NCBI RefSeq assembly: GCF_900456975.1 | Contig: NZ_UGYM01000002.1 | Location: 558,001-622,000, forward strand | Direction: 5' to 3' | From: Shewanella baltica | GTDB taxonomy: Bacteria > Pseudomonadota > Gammaproteobacteria > Enterobacterales > Shewanellaceae | DNA length: 64,000 nucleotides | In this document: positions 1 through 9,444 of the stretch, piece by piece | Position numbering within the stretch: the stretch's first letter is position 1 | How the letters are laid out: every line of letters begins with the position of its first letter | Position numbers and translations under genes: made by a program | Notes under the pieces: model-generated | The model's database searches: none | Told to the model about the DNA's origin: nothing | The model's input: only the letters and a program-made list of their open reading frames with translations

Positions 1-1142
1 GCTTCACCTAAGACTTTAACCAGTTGACCGTTTGCCATGCTGTTGAAGTGAGTGGTGGCGACGCGCTCGCCCGTTTTTAGACTGTCCTTGATATACACAT
101 TGTCGAGATCGCTACGAACGATATTCACATGGCGCATTTCAACAATATTTTTGTCGTTAACTAAGGCGACGTGATCGTTACGAACCACATGGCGGGGTAG
201 TTTTACTATGCCATCGACGGTGCGACCTTTGATGACTGCATTGACGAAGCTGCCATATTTAAGCGGTAAGCTGCCAGCAACTTTATTGGCGCGCAGGTAA
301 GGGTCTTTGATTTCAGCGACTAAATAGACCATGCGATTTTCAGCATCGATCACGCCTTCGCTGCGGATAATATTGCCATCCCAAGTATTTTCTTTACCCG
401 CCAAAGAGGCGCTCAGCGTCACTTGGGTATCGGGATTATCGACCGACTCTAGATAGGCTAGATCGTCATTGGAAATCGGTAAGCGGATTTCAGCAACACT
501 AGTGTCGTAGAGTTCTCCTAGATTTGTACCTAAGCTAACATACTGACCTAAATCGACATTGCGCGCTTTGATTATGCCATCGAACGGCGCGCGGATAACC
601 GTGCGCTCAAGGTTACGTTGGGCACGTGCCAGTGCTGCCTGCGCATATTTAACGTTGGCTTGCTCTTTTTTAAGCTGTGGAATACGCAGACCTAACTCTG
701 GGGGTAAACCTTTGTCGTAGCCTTTGAATTCGATTTTAGCGACTTCACCGCGGGCAATTTCTTCGTTCAGTGCAGCGGTGGCTTGGGCCAGTGTCGCTTC
801 GGCTTGCATTAAATCAGCCTCGTAATCTGAGGGCTCGATTTGCGCGAGTTGTTCGCCTTTCTTGACTATGCCGCCCGCAACAAAATTAGGGGAAATGGTC
901 AGCATTCTGCCTTGAACTTCGGTCACAAGCTGGGTTTTATATTTTGGGTTAACCACACCGTAGGAAGGTAAGTTTAGCGATACCGTTTGCTGAGTCACTT
1001 GCGTCACATCAACGATAGGAATGGGCATCTCTTCAGGTTTTTGTTCTGGCGCTTCCTTGGTTTGCATTAATATTTTTGCGCCTAAGCCAAATAGCAGCAA
1101 AATTAATAAAGGAGATGTTCTCCTCAGTAGAGTCTTCATCAT
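1..1142 (-). CDS. RND efflux periplasmic adaptor (HlyD/AcrA-type), 3' end outside window
   Basis: Membrane-fusion (adaptor) subunit linking an inner-membrane RND pump to an outer-membrane channel. The reading frame is open from a double ATG (1142 and 1139) to the left edge, giving about 380 residues without a stop, so the C-terminus is missing. The start MMKTLLRR leads into a hydrophobic stretch (LLILLLFGLG), a membrane anchor or uncleaved signal. Next come a lipoyl-like half (VVNPKYKTQLVTEVQGRML), an alanine- and glutamine-rich coiled coil, and the second half (TVIRAPFDGIIKARNVDLGQ) with the conserved RAPFDG motif typical of the family. The pump gene would be expected just left of the window. 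The substrate cannot be told from this subunit. No strong Shine-Dalgarno is visible. Confidence 0.88.
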   Translation of the reverse strand, partial: MMKTLLRRTSPLLILLLFGLGAKILMQTKEAPEQKPEEMPIPIVDVTQVTQQTVSLNLPSYGVVNPKYKTQLVTEVQGRMLTISPNFVAGGIVKKGEQLAQIEPSDYEADLMQAEATLAQATAALNEEIARGEVAKIEFKGYDKGLPPELGLRIPQLKKEQANVKYAQAALARAQRNLERTVIRAPFDGIIKARNVDLGQYVSLGTNLGELYDTSVAEIRLPISNDDLAYLESVDNPDTQVTLSASLAGKENTWDGNIIRSEGVIDAENRMVYLVAEIKDPYLRANKVAGSLPLKYGSFVNAVIKGRTVDGIVKLPRHVVRNDHVALVNDKNIVEMRHVNIVRSDLDNVYIKDSLKTGERVATTHFNSMANGQLVKVLGE

Positions 1143-1461
1143 ATTATTGTTACATCCATGCTAATCGCGTAATGGGGTTAAAGTAGCAGAGTCGGCCGCG
1201 CCAATAAATTTATTTTTGTAAATTAAATGTGTCTAAAAGTGATGGTTTGACACATATGCTCACTAGGTACCGATGTTTTGGCGAAAATTAGAGCAGGTAA
1301 ATGATGAAAGGTTCACTTAGGTGATTGGAATATATTGAAATAAGAATGAATACGTTTGTGAGCTTGTAGATCTAAATGGGCCGTATTTCATGCTCTATAT
1401 TTTAAGGTTAGCTTTTACTCGTCAGTTGATTTATTGCATTGAGTTAAATTTAGGTAATAAA
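1143..1461. other. Intergenic region between the RND adaptor start and the srmB terminator
   Basis: About 320 bases without a credible gene. It must hold the leftward promoter of the adaptor gene. The part near 1200-1240 is AT-rich (runs of A/T around 1206-1228). I see no regulator palindrome that I would name. Confidence 0.5.
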
Positions 1462-1482
1462 AAAGCCGCATATAGCGGCTTT
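1462..1482 (-). terminator. Rho-independent terminator of srmB
   Basis: Perfect inverted repeat AAAGCCGC - ATATA - GCGGCTTT. Read on the minus strand the stem is followed by a run of six or more T, 24 bases after the srmB stop codon. Confidence 0.85.
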
Positions 1483-1505
1483 AGTTGGATTATTTCAAGC
1501 TGGCG

Positions 1506-2765
1506 TTACTTCTTCTTGCGGGCGATTTTACTCGCTTTCTTTGCCGCTTCTTTCTTGCTGGTTTTCTTCGCTGCTTCTTTCGCTTTCACTTTGGCTTTTT
1601 TCTTACCCGGTGTCCGCGCTTCTTTGTTCTTTGGACGCAGCTCTTCGATCACGCGGCGTTTCAACGGTTGCTCGATATAACGCTCAATTTTACCGACGAT
1701 ACGCATGTCGTGGGCTTCGGCCAACGAAATCGCAGTACCTTTTGCGCCAGCGCGGCCAGTACGACCGATACGGTGAATGTAGGTATCGGCAGAGCGTGGC
1801 ATGTCGAAGTTGATCACATGGGTGATATCGTCGATATCGATACCGCGTGCAGCCACATCGGTTGCCAGCAAGACGTTCACTTCACCTTTGGTAAAGCGGC
1901 TCAAAGCTTGGAAACGTTTTTTCTGTTCCATATCGCCACGCATGAAGGCGCAGGCAATACCGACTTTAAGTAACTGGCCTTCTAAGCTAGAAACGATGTC
2001 GCGGGTTTTTACGAACACGATAGTCCGTTTCACATCTTCTTGGCGCAGCAGATGACATAACAGGGCAAATTTATGCTCTTTATCATCGGCTAAGTGGATC
2101 CATTGGTGGATCTTGGCTTTTTCGCTGCGAGGTGCTTCAACATCGATTTCAATCGGGTCGTTCAATACTTCACGGGCAAAACGTTGCACACCGCCGCCTT
2201 CTAAGGTGGCAGAGAACAACATGTTCTGTTTGCGGCCTTGGGCTTCGATAGCAATCGCTTGCACCACAGAAGAGAAGCCCATGTCTAGCATGCGGTCGGC
2301 TTCGTCGATAATTAAGATATCGACTTCTTGGGCGTTGAAATTGCCTTTGTCTAAATATTCCATCAGGCGGCCAGGGGTCGCGACCAGAATATCGACGTTG
2401 CCCGCTAAGGCTTCTTCCTGCGGTCCGTAAGGCACACCACCGGTCACGATCGCTATGTCTAAACCTTGGCCAGTGGCTAAGTGACACGCATAACGGTGGA
2501 TTTGGCTGGCTAACTCACGGGTTGGCGTGAGGATCAGGATACGTGCTTGCCCTGCGAAACGGCGGGGGAAGTCGATTAAATGTTGCAGCGATGGCAGTAA
2601 AAAGCTCGCTGTTTTACCTGTTCCTGTCGGGGCGCGCGCGAGAATATCTCTTTGCTCTAAGGCATAAGGGATAGTTTCTTGCTGAATAGTGGTGGGTGAA
2701 TGATGCCCCATGGCATTAAGCGACTCTAATAAGCTAGGGTCAAGCTGGAAATCTTCAAATTGCAT
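1506..2765 (-). CDS. srmB: ATP-dependent RNA helicase SrmB (DEAD-box)
   Basis: DEAD-box helicase that, in E. coli, helps early assembly of the 50S ribosomal subunit. In order: Q motif near residues 24-30, Walker A APTGTGKT (45-52), PTRELA (81-86), DEAD (154-157), SAT (185-187), ARGID (307-310) and HRIGRTGRAG (331-340). The phrases FSATLEG, KIHQW and VIEELRPK match E. coli SrmB closely, which separates it from RhlE, DbpA and CsdA. The length of 419 residues compares with 444 in E. coli. The last ~35 residues are a lysine/alanine-rich basic tail, probably binding RNA. trmN6 follows upstream on the same strand; in E. coli the two genes are also neighbours. Confidence 0.95.
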   Translation of the reverse strand: MQFEDFQLDPSLLESLNAMGHHSPTTIQQETIPYALEQRDILARAPTGTGKTASFLLPSLQHLIDFPRRFAGQARILILTPTRELASQIHRYACHLATGQGLDIAIVTGGVPYGPQEEALAGNVDILVATPGRLMEYLDKGNFNAQEVDILIIDEADRMLDMGFSSVVQAIAIEAQGRKQNMLFSATLEGGGVQRFAREVLNDPIEIDVEAPRSEKAKIHQWIHLADDKEHKFALLCHLLRQEDVKRTIVFVKTRDIVSSLEGQLLKVGIACAFMRGDMEQKKRFQALSRFTKGEVNVLLATDVAARGIDIDDITHVINFDMPRSADTYIHRIGRTGRAGAKGTAISLAEAHDMRIVGKIERYIEQPLKRRVIEELRPKNKEARTPGKKKAKVKAKEAAKKTSKKEAAKKASKIARKKK

Positions 2766-3001
2766 GCGCAGCGTCTCGACGGATAATAGCGAAGCATTAT
2801 AAAGGTTATGGCGGTTAACTTAAATAACTTATCTAGATCTCCGGTGTTTATCTTCTCAGCCGGTAAAGTTTTATGGTAATAGGCATAAGTTAATTACTTT
2901 AAGCTCAATGTATTAGCATCTAATTTGGGGGGAATTAGCCCCTTCGTTACCTTTGCCAAACTTAGCGGCCTTTACTTAACGTGTCAGGGCTGGACTCGAT
3001 A

Positions 3002-3718
3002 TCAGTATTTAAGGTAAAAATCTCGGATCAATTGCACCATGGTTTGGGTGTATTGGCCTGAAAGTTCTCGAATAGTGATATCACTGATCTTAGGGGCAAT
3101 TTGAGGGTGAGTCTTGTGTGCGAGTACGCAGAGTACTCTATTAGCGCTTTTCCCTACTATGCTAATAAGGTTAGTTATTTCAATCAGACTGAGCGGTGAG
3201 TGCGCTAAAATCTCATTGAAACGCGCCATGCTCTGCATGGGTAATATGAGGCTTGCGTTTCCTTGCGGTGCTAGGCACACATGAATGGCATCGAGTAGCG
3301 CGGTAAAACTTAAGCTATCTGTGTGACGGGCCATAGCGCGCTGGGATTGTATCGCTTGTGTGCCTTGCTCAAAATAGGGCGGATTACAAATGATGTGATC
3401 AAAATACTCTTGATACTCAATCTGTTGGCAAAAGTCTTGGATGCTGCTGTTGACTAAGGTGAGTCGATTCGCCCACGGACTATTGTGGAAGTTATGCTGG
3501 CAAGCCTCGGCTGCACTGGTGTCTAATTCGACACTGGTAATGTGTGCTTGGCTGCGCTGCGCTGCCATTAAACTGAGTAAGCCGCTGCCAGCACCAATAT
3601 CTAAAACTGTTTTTGCTGCGGTCAGTTGAGCCCACGCGCCTAGGACGACACTGTCTGTGCCTACGGCCATGCCGCAATTCATATCATCGATATGAAATTG
3701 TTTAAAAGTGAATGCCAT
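3002..3718 (-). CDS. trmN6: tRNA1(Val) (adenine(37)-N6)-methyltransferase TrmN6
   Basis: SAM-dependent N6-adenine methyltransferase (E. coli YfiC) that modifies A37 of tRNA1(Val). The protein has 238 residues. It opens with FTFKQF and MAVGTD, both shared with YfiC, then the SAM-binding loop DIGAGSG (40-46), the acidic VELD strand end, and the catalytic NPPY (112-115) typical of N6-adenine methylases. There is no good Shine-Dalgarno before ATG 3718, but the family alignment supports this start because FTFKQF is conserved. It stands alone on the minus strand, 236 bases before srmB, and is divergent from brnQ. Confidence 0.93.
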   Translation of the reverse strand: MAFTFKQFHIDDMNCGMAVGTDSVVLGAWAQLTAAKTVLDIGAGSGLLSLMAAQRSQAHITSVELDTSAAEACQHNFHNSPWANRLTLVNSSIQDFCQQIEYQEYFDHIICNPPYFEQGTQAIQSQRAMARHTDSLSFTALLDAIHVCLAPQGNASLILPMQSMARFNEILAHSPLSLIEITNLISIVGKSANRVLCVLAHKTHPQIAPKISDITIRELSGQYTQTMVQLIRDFYLKY

Positions 3719-4246
3719 GGAGAGTTAATTTTTGCCGTTCTAAGGTGGTTAGGCCCAATATTGGGCGGGCAGTATTCTAATTCTAGCCCTCGTTTTTAGC
3801 CAATGCTTTTAAACAGAAGATGTTGCGCTAGATGTATGAATTTGTGTCGGCATAAGATTTTATTTTTTACGGCGCAACACAGATTTTACTTAATTAACGC
3901 TTTATTTTATTGCCTTAGAAACCTTTTCTTAGCAGTTAATTAGCATTATTTCGCTTTTTTTATCCTAACGGTCTTGTTGTCTTGTATTGGTGCTTTAAGT
4001 CTGGTATTAGTTTCGCCCCCATTTTTAATCACTTTTATGATTAACGGATAGGTAAACGAGTTTGGTGGTGAATTAGTAGTCAGTACGGCTGCACAAAAGT
4101 TTGTCATAGATTATAAACTCGACAGATATCGAACATATTTACCACGGAATTGTGTAAACAAAGATTTGCACTCCGGATGGGCTTTGTTTTAGCTATGGCT
4201 AATCGACACATAATCACTTAAGTTTGTAAAAAAACAATAAGACAAG
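3719..4246. other. Divergent intergenic region trmN6 / brnQ
   Basis: 528 bases, AT-rich in 3840-4000, with no convincing reading frame. It must contain the leftward trmN6 promoter and the rightward brnQ promoter. Lrp-type control of brnQ is possible by family analogy, but I cannot see a defined site. Confidence 0.45.
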
Positions 4247-5659
4247 ATGGGGCTTCCAGTGCAAGACAATCAGATGAGTATCGCAGATACATTGGGCTTA
4301 GGTTTTATGACCTTCGCATTCTTTTTAGGGGCAGGTAACCTAATTTTTCCACCGTTCGCGGGAATGTTAGCGGGCGGTAATATGCCCCTCGCCATGTTGG
4401 GTTTTTTGATTACCGCCGTAGGTTTACCTTTAGTTGGACTGATTGCTGTCGCTAAGGCTCAAGGTAAGGTTATGGCTATGCTGCCAGTATTTGCAGCAAC
4501 GACATTGGCTATCGCGATTTATATCATTATCGGCCCTGCGTTTGCTGCGCCGCGTACCGGTTTAGTGGCTTACGAGATTGGCGCTAAGCCCTTTATCGAT
4601 GACACCACGGCCACATTTTTACTGGGCAGTTTAGAACTGAATCTGTCGCAACTGCTATACACCATGTGTTTCTTCACTGTCACTATGTTATTAGCGCTTT
4701 TCCCTGGCAAGCTGCTCGATAGCGTAGGTAAAGTATTAACGCCTATTTTATTGATCTTGTTAGTTGGATTGGCTGCATCTGTGATGTTTTTACCCGCATC
4801 CGAAGTGGGCCAAGCCGTAGGCGATTATCAAAACCATCCGCTGACCAAAGGTATTTTGGAAGGCTACAACACTATGGATACGTTAGCGTCCTTGATGTTT
4901 GGTATGCTGATTATCGATATCCTGCGCAAAAAGGGGATTGATCAACCGAGTGCTCAAACTAAATATCTGATCCGCGCCGCCTTTATTGCTGCCGCTGGTT
5001 TAGCCTTTGTGTATGTGTCGCTGTTCTTTTTAGGTGCGACCGCAGGCGATATCGCCATCGGTGCTAAAAATGGCGGCGAGATCTTAACAAACTATGTGAC
5101 CCGTGAATTTGGTGATTTAGGCTCAGTCTTACTGTCATCGGTCGTGACCTTAGCTTGTTTAACCACAGCGGTCGGTCTTGTAAGTGCATGTTCAGAGTTC
5201 TTCAATGAGCTGATGCCTAAACTGTCTTACCGTTTCCTAGTGATCTTCTTAAGCGTGATTTGTGCTGTGATTGCTAACGTGGGTCTTACGCAGCTTATCG
5301 CCATCAGTATTCCTGTGTTAATGACGATTTATCCTGTGGCAATCGCCTTAGTGGTCATCACTTTCTTGACCGCTTACTTTGCGAATCCGCAGTTTGCACA
5401 CCGTGCAGTACTGAGCGTGGCACTGTTTTTCGGCATCTTCGATGGCCTTAAAGTGGCGGCAAGCAGCCTGACTGGCGCTGATGGTCAAGCGGTGAATGGC
5501 TTAGCACAGGGCTTTATCCATGTCGTGGATGTGATGTCTCCCGTGTTATCTAAGCTGCCACTCTATGAAGAAGGCATGGCTTGGTTACTGCCAACGATTG
5601 CAACCATAGTACTGTGTTTAGTGTTCGGTCGTGGTCGTGATCAAACGGCTGCTGCTTAA
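4247..5659 (+). CDS. brnQ: Branched-chain amino acid:cation symporter BrnQ (LIVCS family)
   Basis: Inner-membrane carrier for leucine, isoleucine and valine driven by a Na+ or H+ gradient. It has 470 residues, hydrophobic almost throughout, with about twelve membrane segments. The family signature is clear: LGFMTFAFFLGAGNLIFPP near the N-terminus, FLITAVGLPL, and GPAFAAPRTG. An internal ATG at 4274 (MSIADTLGLG) would match the usual BrnQ start better and remains an alternative; neither has a strong Shine-Dalgarno. It is a single-gene unit closed by a strong terminator that reaches to the start of xerD. Confidence 0.94.
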   Translation: MGLPVQDNQMSIADTLGLGFMTFAFFLGAGNLIFPPFAGMLAGGNMPLAMLGFLITAVGLPLVGLIAVAKAQGKVMAMLPVFAATTLAIAIYIIIGPAFAAPRTGLVAYEIGAKPFIDDTTATFLLGSLELNLSQLLYTMCFFTVTMLLALFPGKLLDSVGKVLTPILLILLVGLAASVMFLPASEVGQAVGDYQNHPLTKGILEGYNTMDTLASLMFGMLIIDILRKKGIDQPSAQTKYLIRAAFIAAAGLAFVYVSLFFLGATAGDIAIGAKNGGEILTNYVTREFGDLGSVLLSSVVTLACLTTAVGLVSACSEFFNELMPKLSYRFLVIFLSVICAVIANVGLTQLIAISIPVLMTIYPVAIALVVITFLTAYFANPQFAHRAVLSVALFFGIFDGLKVAASSLTGADGQAVNGLAQGFIHVVDVMSPVLSKLPLYEEGMAWLLPTIATIVLCLVFGRGRDQTAAA

Positions 5660-5731
5660 GCCTTGTACTCGCGTTTTTACGCGGGACTCAGTTAAGCTGA
5701 TGTAGGCTTAAATGTAGTTAAGTTAATATCA

Positions 5732-5762
5732 ACGGCGTATCATTTGATGACGCCGTTTTTTT
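5732..5762 (+). terminator. Rho-independent terminator of brnQ
   Basis: Stem ACGGCGT (5732-5738) with ACGCCGT (5750-5756), closed inside by TCA/TGA pairs and followed by seven T. It overlaps the longest possible xerD reading frame (ATG 5744), which argues that xerD really starts further right. Confidence 0.9.
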
Positions 5763-5773
5763 ATGGAGTTTTT

Positions 5774-6676
5774 GTGCCTAAGACATATCAGCCCGATCCG
5801 CTCATTGATGTTTTTCTTGATGATCTCTGGTCGAGCAAGGGACTGAGTGACAACACCTTATCGGCCTATCGCACCGATTTGCGCCATTTTGATCGTTATC
5901 AAGCTCAGCAAGGGGTAACGCTGCTTGCGGTTTCTCAGGCCGATGTCAGGGCGTATTTAGCCTTTAGAGTTGAGCAGGATTTTGCGCGCACCAGTAGCGC
6001 TCGGCTGCTCAGCAGTTTACGGCGTTTCTATACCTATTTAGTGCAGACCAAGCAGATTTCAGCCGATCCTATGGCCCTAGTTGAGTCGCCTAAATTAACC
6101 CGCCATTTACCCGATTCATTGAGTGAATCGCAGGTCGATCGCTTGTTGTCTGAGCCCAATGTGGAAGATGCCGTCGAATGTCGCGACAAAGCCATGCTAG
6201 AGCTGTTGTATGCGACAGGCTTGAGGGTGAGCGAGCTCGTTGGCTTGACGATGGAGCAGATGAGCCTGCGCCAAGGCTTAGTGCGCATTGTGGGTAAGGG
6301 CGGCAAAGAGCGTCTTGTGCCGCTGGGTGAATTAGCGATTACCGAGGTCGAGAGCTACATGAAGTTTGCGCGCCAAGAGTTGCTCGGCAATAAACAGTCC
6401 GATGTGGTGTTTCCGTCAAAACGCGGGCAGATGATGACGCGGCAAACCTTTTGGCATCGGATTAAGCTGTATGCCCTGCGTGCTGGGATTGAAACCGCAT
6501 TATCACCGCACACATTGCGCCATGCTTTTGCTACCCATTTGCTCAATCACGGTGCCGATCTGCGGGTGGTGCAATTGCTGTTAGGCCATAGCGACCTGTC
6601 AACCACGCAGATTTATACCCATGTGGCGCGGGCAAGGTTGCAGGAATTGCATCAACAGCATCATCCAAGAGGCTGA
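5774..6676 (+). CDS. xerD: Site-specific tyrosine recombinase XerD
   Basis: Tyrosine recombinase that, with XerC, resolves chromosome dimers at dif under FtsK control. The start is taken as GTG 5774, because GGAG lies five bases upstream and the upstream ATG at 5744 falls inside the brnQ terminator. This gives 300 residues (E. coli 298). SAM-like N-terminal core-binding domain at residues 8-95; catalytic domain from about 115. Active-site residues in family order: R151 (TGLRVSEL), K175 (GKGGKER), H246-x-x-R249 (HTLRH), H272 (LGHSDLSTTQ) and nucleophile Y281. It is followed by dsbC and recJ as in E. coli. Confidence 0.95.
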   Translation: MPKTYQPDPLIDVFLDDLWSSKGLSDNTLSAYRTDLRHFDRYQAQQGVTLLAVSQADVRAYLAFRVEQDFARTSSARLLSSLRRFYTYLVQTKQISADPMALVESPKLTRHLPDSLSESQVDRLLSEPNVEDAVECRDKAMLELLYATGLRVSELVGLTMEQMSLRQGLVRIVGKGGKERLVPLGELAITEVESYMKFARQELLGNKQSDVVFPSKRGQMMTRQTFWHRIKLYALRAGIETALSPHTLRHAFATHLLNHGADLRVVQLLLGHSDLSTTQIYTHVARARLQELHQQHHPRG

Positions 6677-6816
6677 AAAAGGATTTAGTTACAGCATAAA
6701 TTTGCTTTCCGCGCGGCTTGTCTGTAACTTTTTGCCACCATACGGGGTCTATTAAGTATATCGCGTTTGAACGACCCCAAAATCTCCTCGTCGAGACCCA
6801 ATTTATAGGATGTCAC

Positions 6817-7542
6817 ATGAAGTTAACCCGAGCATTATCTTTAATTTTTGCCCTTGTTGTAGCTCCTCTTGCTAACGCCGCAACAGCGACCTCGCCAGAT
6901 ACAGCTGCTATTAAGCAAAAACTGACTGAGATGTTGGATGTTGAAGTCATTTCTATGCAGGATTCGCCGATTGAGGGTTTGTATCAAGCCATGACCAACC
7001 GCGGCGTGCTCTATATTAGTCGTGATGGTTCAAAACTGTTCCACGGCAGTTTGTATGACCTAGATAAAGGCATGAAAAACTTAACTGAAGCGGCATTAGC
7101 TGGCCCACGTTTAGAAATGATGAAGCCGCTTGAAGACCATATGTTGGTTTACAAAGCTAAAAATGAAAAACATGTGGTCACTGTATTTACTGACGTCAGC
7201 TGTGGTTATTGCCGTAAATTGCACAGCCAAATGGCCGATTACAACAAGCTTGGCATTACCGTGCGTTACTTAGCCTTCCCGCGTGCGGGCGTGCCGTCAG
7301 CCAACGCCGACGAAATGCAAGCCATCTGGTGTGCTAAAGATCCATTAAAAGCCATGACAGACGCTAAAGCGGGCAGCAAAGTGGCAGCAGCAACATGCGA
7401 TGCTAAAATTGCCGAGCAATATGCTTTAGGCACCACCTTTGGTGTGAATGGTACGCCGGCAATCGTGTTAGAAGATGGCAATATGATCCCAGGTTATCAA
7501 CCCCCTGCGGACTTATTACGCACCTTAGAAGCGCGTCAGTAA
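6817..7542 (+). CDS. dsbC: Periplasmic disulfide isomerase DsbC
   Basis: Dimeric protein-disulfide isomerase that reshuffles wrong disulfides in the periplasm and is kept reduced by DsbD. ATG 6817 is chosen because AGGA lies six bases upstream and the protein then opens with a clean signal peptide (MKLTRALSLIFALVVAPLANA). The reading frame runs open further upstream, but only from a TTG without an RBS. It has 241 residues, with an N-terminal dimerisation domain and a thioredoxin fold with CGYC at 129-132 (identical to E. coli DsbC) and the cis-proline region NGTPAIV. A second cysteine pair (IWCAKD ... AATCDAK) matches the structural disulfide of DsbC. The gene has its own terminator before recJ. 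Confidence 0.94.
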   Translation: MKLTRALSLIFALVVAPLANAATATSPDTAAIKQKLTEMLDVEVISMQDSPIEGLYQAMTNRGVLYISRDGSKLFHGSLYDLDKGMKNLTEAALAGPRLEMMKPLEDHMLVYKAKNEKHVVTVFTDVSCGYCRKLHSQMADYNKLGITVRYLAFPRAGVPSANADEMQAIWCAKDPLKAMTDAKAGSKVAAATCDAKIAEQYALGTTFGVNGTPAIVLEDGNMIPGYQPPADLLRTLEARQ

Positions 7543-7572
7543 CAGTCAGAATAGTAAAATTTATCCCACTAA

Positions 7573-7597
7573 AGGTGAGCTTAAGGCTCACCTTTTT
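7573..7597 (+). terminator. Rho-independent terminator between dsbC and recJ
   Basis: Perfect stem AGGTGAGC - TTAAG - GCTCACCT followed by five T, 30 bases after the dsbC stop. recJ therefore probably has read-through or its own promoter. Confidence 0.85.
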
Positions 7598-7627
7598 GTT
7601 ATCTTATCGCCACGATTTCATGAGAGT

Positions 7628-9361
7628 TTGAGTCCCTTGATCCATAAGATAGTCCGTCGCCCAACCGTTGATGATAGCCATTTACCCGCTCATCTTTCGC
7701 CGCTATTGAAGCAGCTTTACGCTCGCCGCGGTGCGCTCACCCACGAATGCGAACTTGTCCTTAAGGGTCTATTAAGACCTGAAACCATGAAAGGCTTACC
7801 CGAAGCTGCGGCGCTAATTGCCGATGCCATGCTGGCGAATAAGTCGATTCTGATCGTCGGTGATTTTGATGCCGATGGCGCGACCTCAACCAGCGTATGT
7901 ATGTTGGCGCTACGGATGATGGGCGCGGTGAAAGTGGATTATTTGATCCCCAATCGCTTCGATTACGGCTACGGTTTAAGCCCTGAAATTGTTGCGGTTG
8001 CGGCGTCTAAACAGGCTGAAATGCTGATCACTGTCGATAACGGTATTTCATCGATTGATGGCGTTGCTGCGGCCAAAGCCTTTGGTATGCAAGTGGTGAT
8101 TACCGACCATCATTTACCCGGCCATGAGTTACCTGCTGCCGATGCGATAGTGAATCCGAATCAACCCGATTGCCCCTTTGCGAGTAAATCGATTGCCGGT
8201 GTCGGTGTCGCCTTTTATTTGATGACAGCATTAAGGGCTGAACTGCGAACGCGAAACTGGTATCAAACGCGCGGTATTGCTGAGCCTAATCTCGGCACGC
8301 TGCTCGATATCGTAGCCCTTGGCACCGTTGCCGATGTGGTATCGCTGGATGCCAATAATCGCATTTTAGTCGAAGCGGGTTTGCAGCGCGTGCGAGCGGG
8401 CCGCTGCCGTGTGGGGATTACCGCACTGCTTGAAGTGGCGAAGCGAAATCCTGCGCGCATTGTTGCATCTGATTTTGGTTTTGCCGTGGGTCCGAGGCTT
8501 AATGCCGCAGGCCGGCTCGATGAAATGGCGCTAGGGGTCGAAACCTTACTCTGTGAAGACATGATGTACGCGCGGCGTATGGCGGCCGAGCTCGATGGGT
8601 TAAACCAAGAGCGTCGTGAGCTGGAAGTCGGCATGCAGCAGGAAGCCTTAAAAAGTCTCGAGCACTTAAAGCTCAACGAAGACGAGCTACCTTGGGGCAT
8701 TGCGCTATTTCAAGAGGATTGGCACCAAGGCGTCATTGGTATTTTGGCCTCGCGCATTAAAGACAAATACCACAGACCCGTGATCGCCTTTGCCGATGCC
8801 GGCAATGGTCAAATTAAAGGCTCGGCGCGTTCGATCAAAGGCTTGCACATGCGCGACCTACTCGAGCTGGTCAACACGCGCCACCCAGGGCTGATTATCA
8901 AGTTTGGCGGTCATGCAATGGCGGCGGGCTTATCACTCAAGGCGGGCAGTTTTGCGACATTTGCCAAAGCCTATGATGATGCGGTGCGTGAACTGCTCAA
9001 ACCTGAACTGCTAACTGGCGAGCTGTGGTCCGATGGTGAACTCACTCCCACGGAACTGAATCTTGAGATGGCCCAGTTACTGCGCAATGCCGGGCCTTGG
9101 GGACAAGCCTTTGAAGAGCCACTGTTTGATGGCTATTTTACGATAGTGCAGCAACGCCTCGTCGGCGAGCGTCACCTTAAGCTCGTGCTCGAAACTCAGT
9201 GCGGCACTGTGATGCTCGATGCGATTGCTTTTAATGTGGATTTACACACTTGGCCCGATGCGACCATTCACCATGCTCGTATCGTTTATAAGCTTGATGT
9301 GAATGAGTATCGCGGTAATTTCTCGCTGCAACTCATGGTTGAGCAGATTGAAGCTATGTAG
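7628..9361 (+). CDS. recJ: Single-stranded-DNA-specific 5'-3' exonuclease RecJ
   Basis: Mn/Mg-dependent exonuclease acting in RecF-pathway recombination, mismatch repair and base-excision repair. It has 577 residues, the same length as E. coli RecJ and aligned from end to end. DHH-family motifs: DFDADGATST (79-88), VDNGISS (136-142), DHH (160-162), GTVADVV and, in the DHHA1 domain, KFGGHAMAAGLS. The C-terminal OB-fold region carries QQRLVGERHLK, as in E. coli. The start codon is rare: TTG 7628, or TTG 7637 with better spacing to GAGAG (7622-7626). In E. coli prfB and lysS follow directly; here they are about 33 kb to the right. Confidence 0.95.
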   Translation: MSPLIHKIVRRPTVDDSHLPAHLSPLLKQLYARRGALTHECELVLKGLLRPETMKGLPEAAALIADAMLANKSILIVGDFDADGATSTSVCMLALRMMGAVKVDYLIPNRFDYGYGLSPEIVAVAASKQAEMLITVDNGISSIDGVAAAKAFGMQVVITDHHLPGHELPAADAIVNPNQPDCPFASKSIAGVGVAFYLMTALRAELRTRNWYQTRGIAEPNLGTLLDIVALGTVADVVSLDANNRILVEAGLQRVRAGRCRVGITALLEVAKRNPARIVASDFGFAVGPRLNAAGRLDEMALGVETLLCEDMMYARRMAAELDGLNQERRELEVGMQQEALKSLEHLKLNEDELPWGIALFQEDWHQGVIGILASRIKDKYHRPVIAFADAGNGQIKGSARSIKGLHMRDLLELVNTRHPGLIIKFGGHAMAAGLSLKAGSFATFAKAYDDAVRELLKPELLTGELWSDGELTPTELNLEMAQLLRNAGPWGQAFEEPLFDGYFTIVQQRLVGERHLKLVLETQCGTVMLDAIAFNVDLHTWPDATIHHARIVYKLDVNEYRGNFSLQLMVEQIEAM

Positions 9362-9444
9362 TTGCTGTAATGAATAACGTGGTTATAGCCTAGATATTGA
9401 ATGCCAAATGCTGCACTTAATTGGTGATAAAAGGGAGTTGAGTC

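Noticed and set aside
1485..1973. Long plus-strand frame opposite the srmB gene
   Set aside because: Mirror of a well-supported helicase gene; no RBS.
6718..6816. N-terminal extension of DsbC
   Set aside because: The extension begins with TTG, lacks an RBS and would hide the signal peptide.
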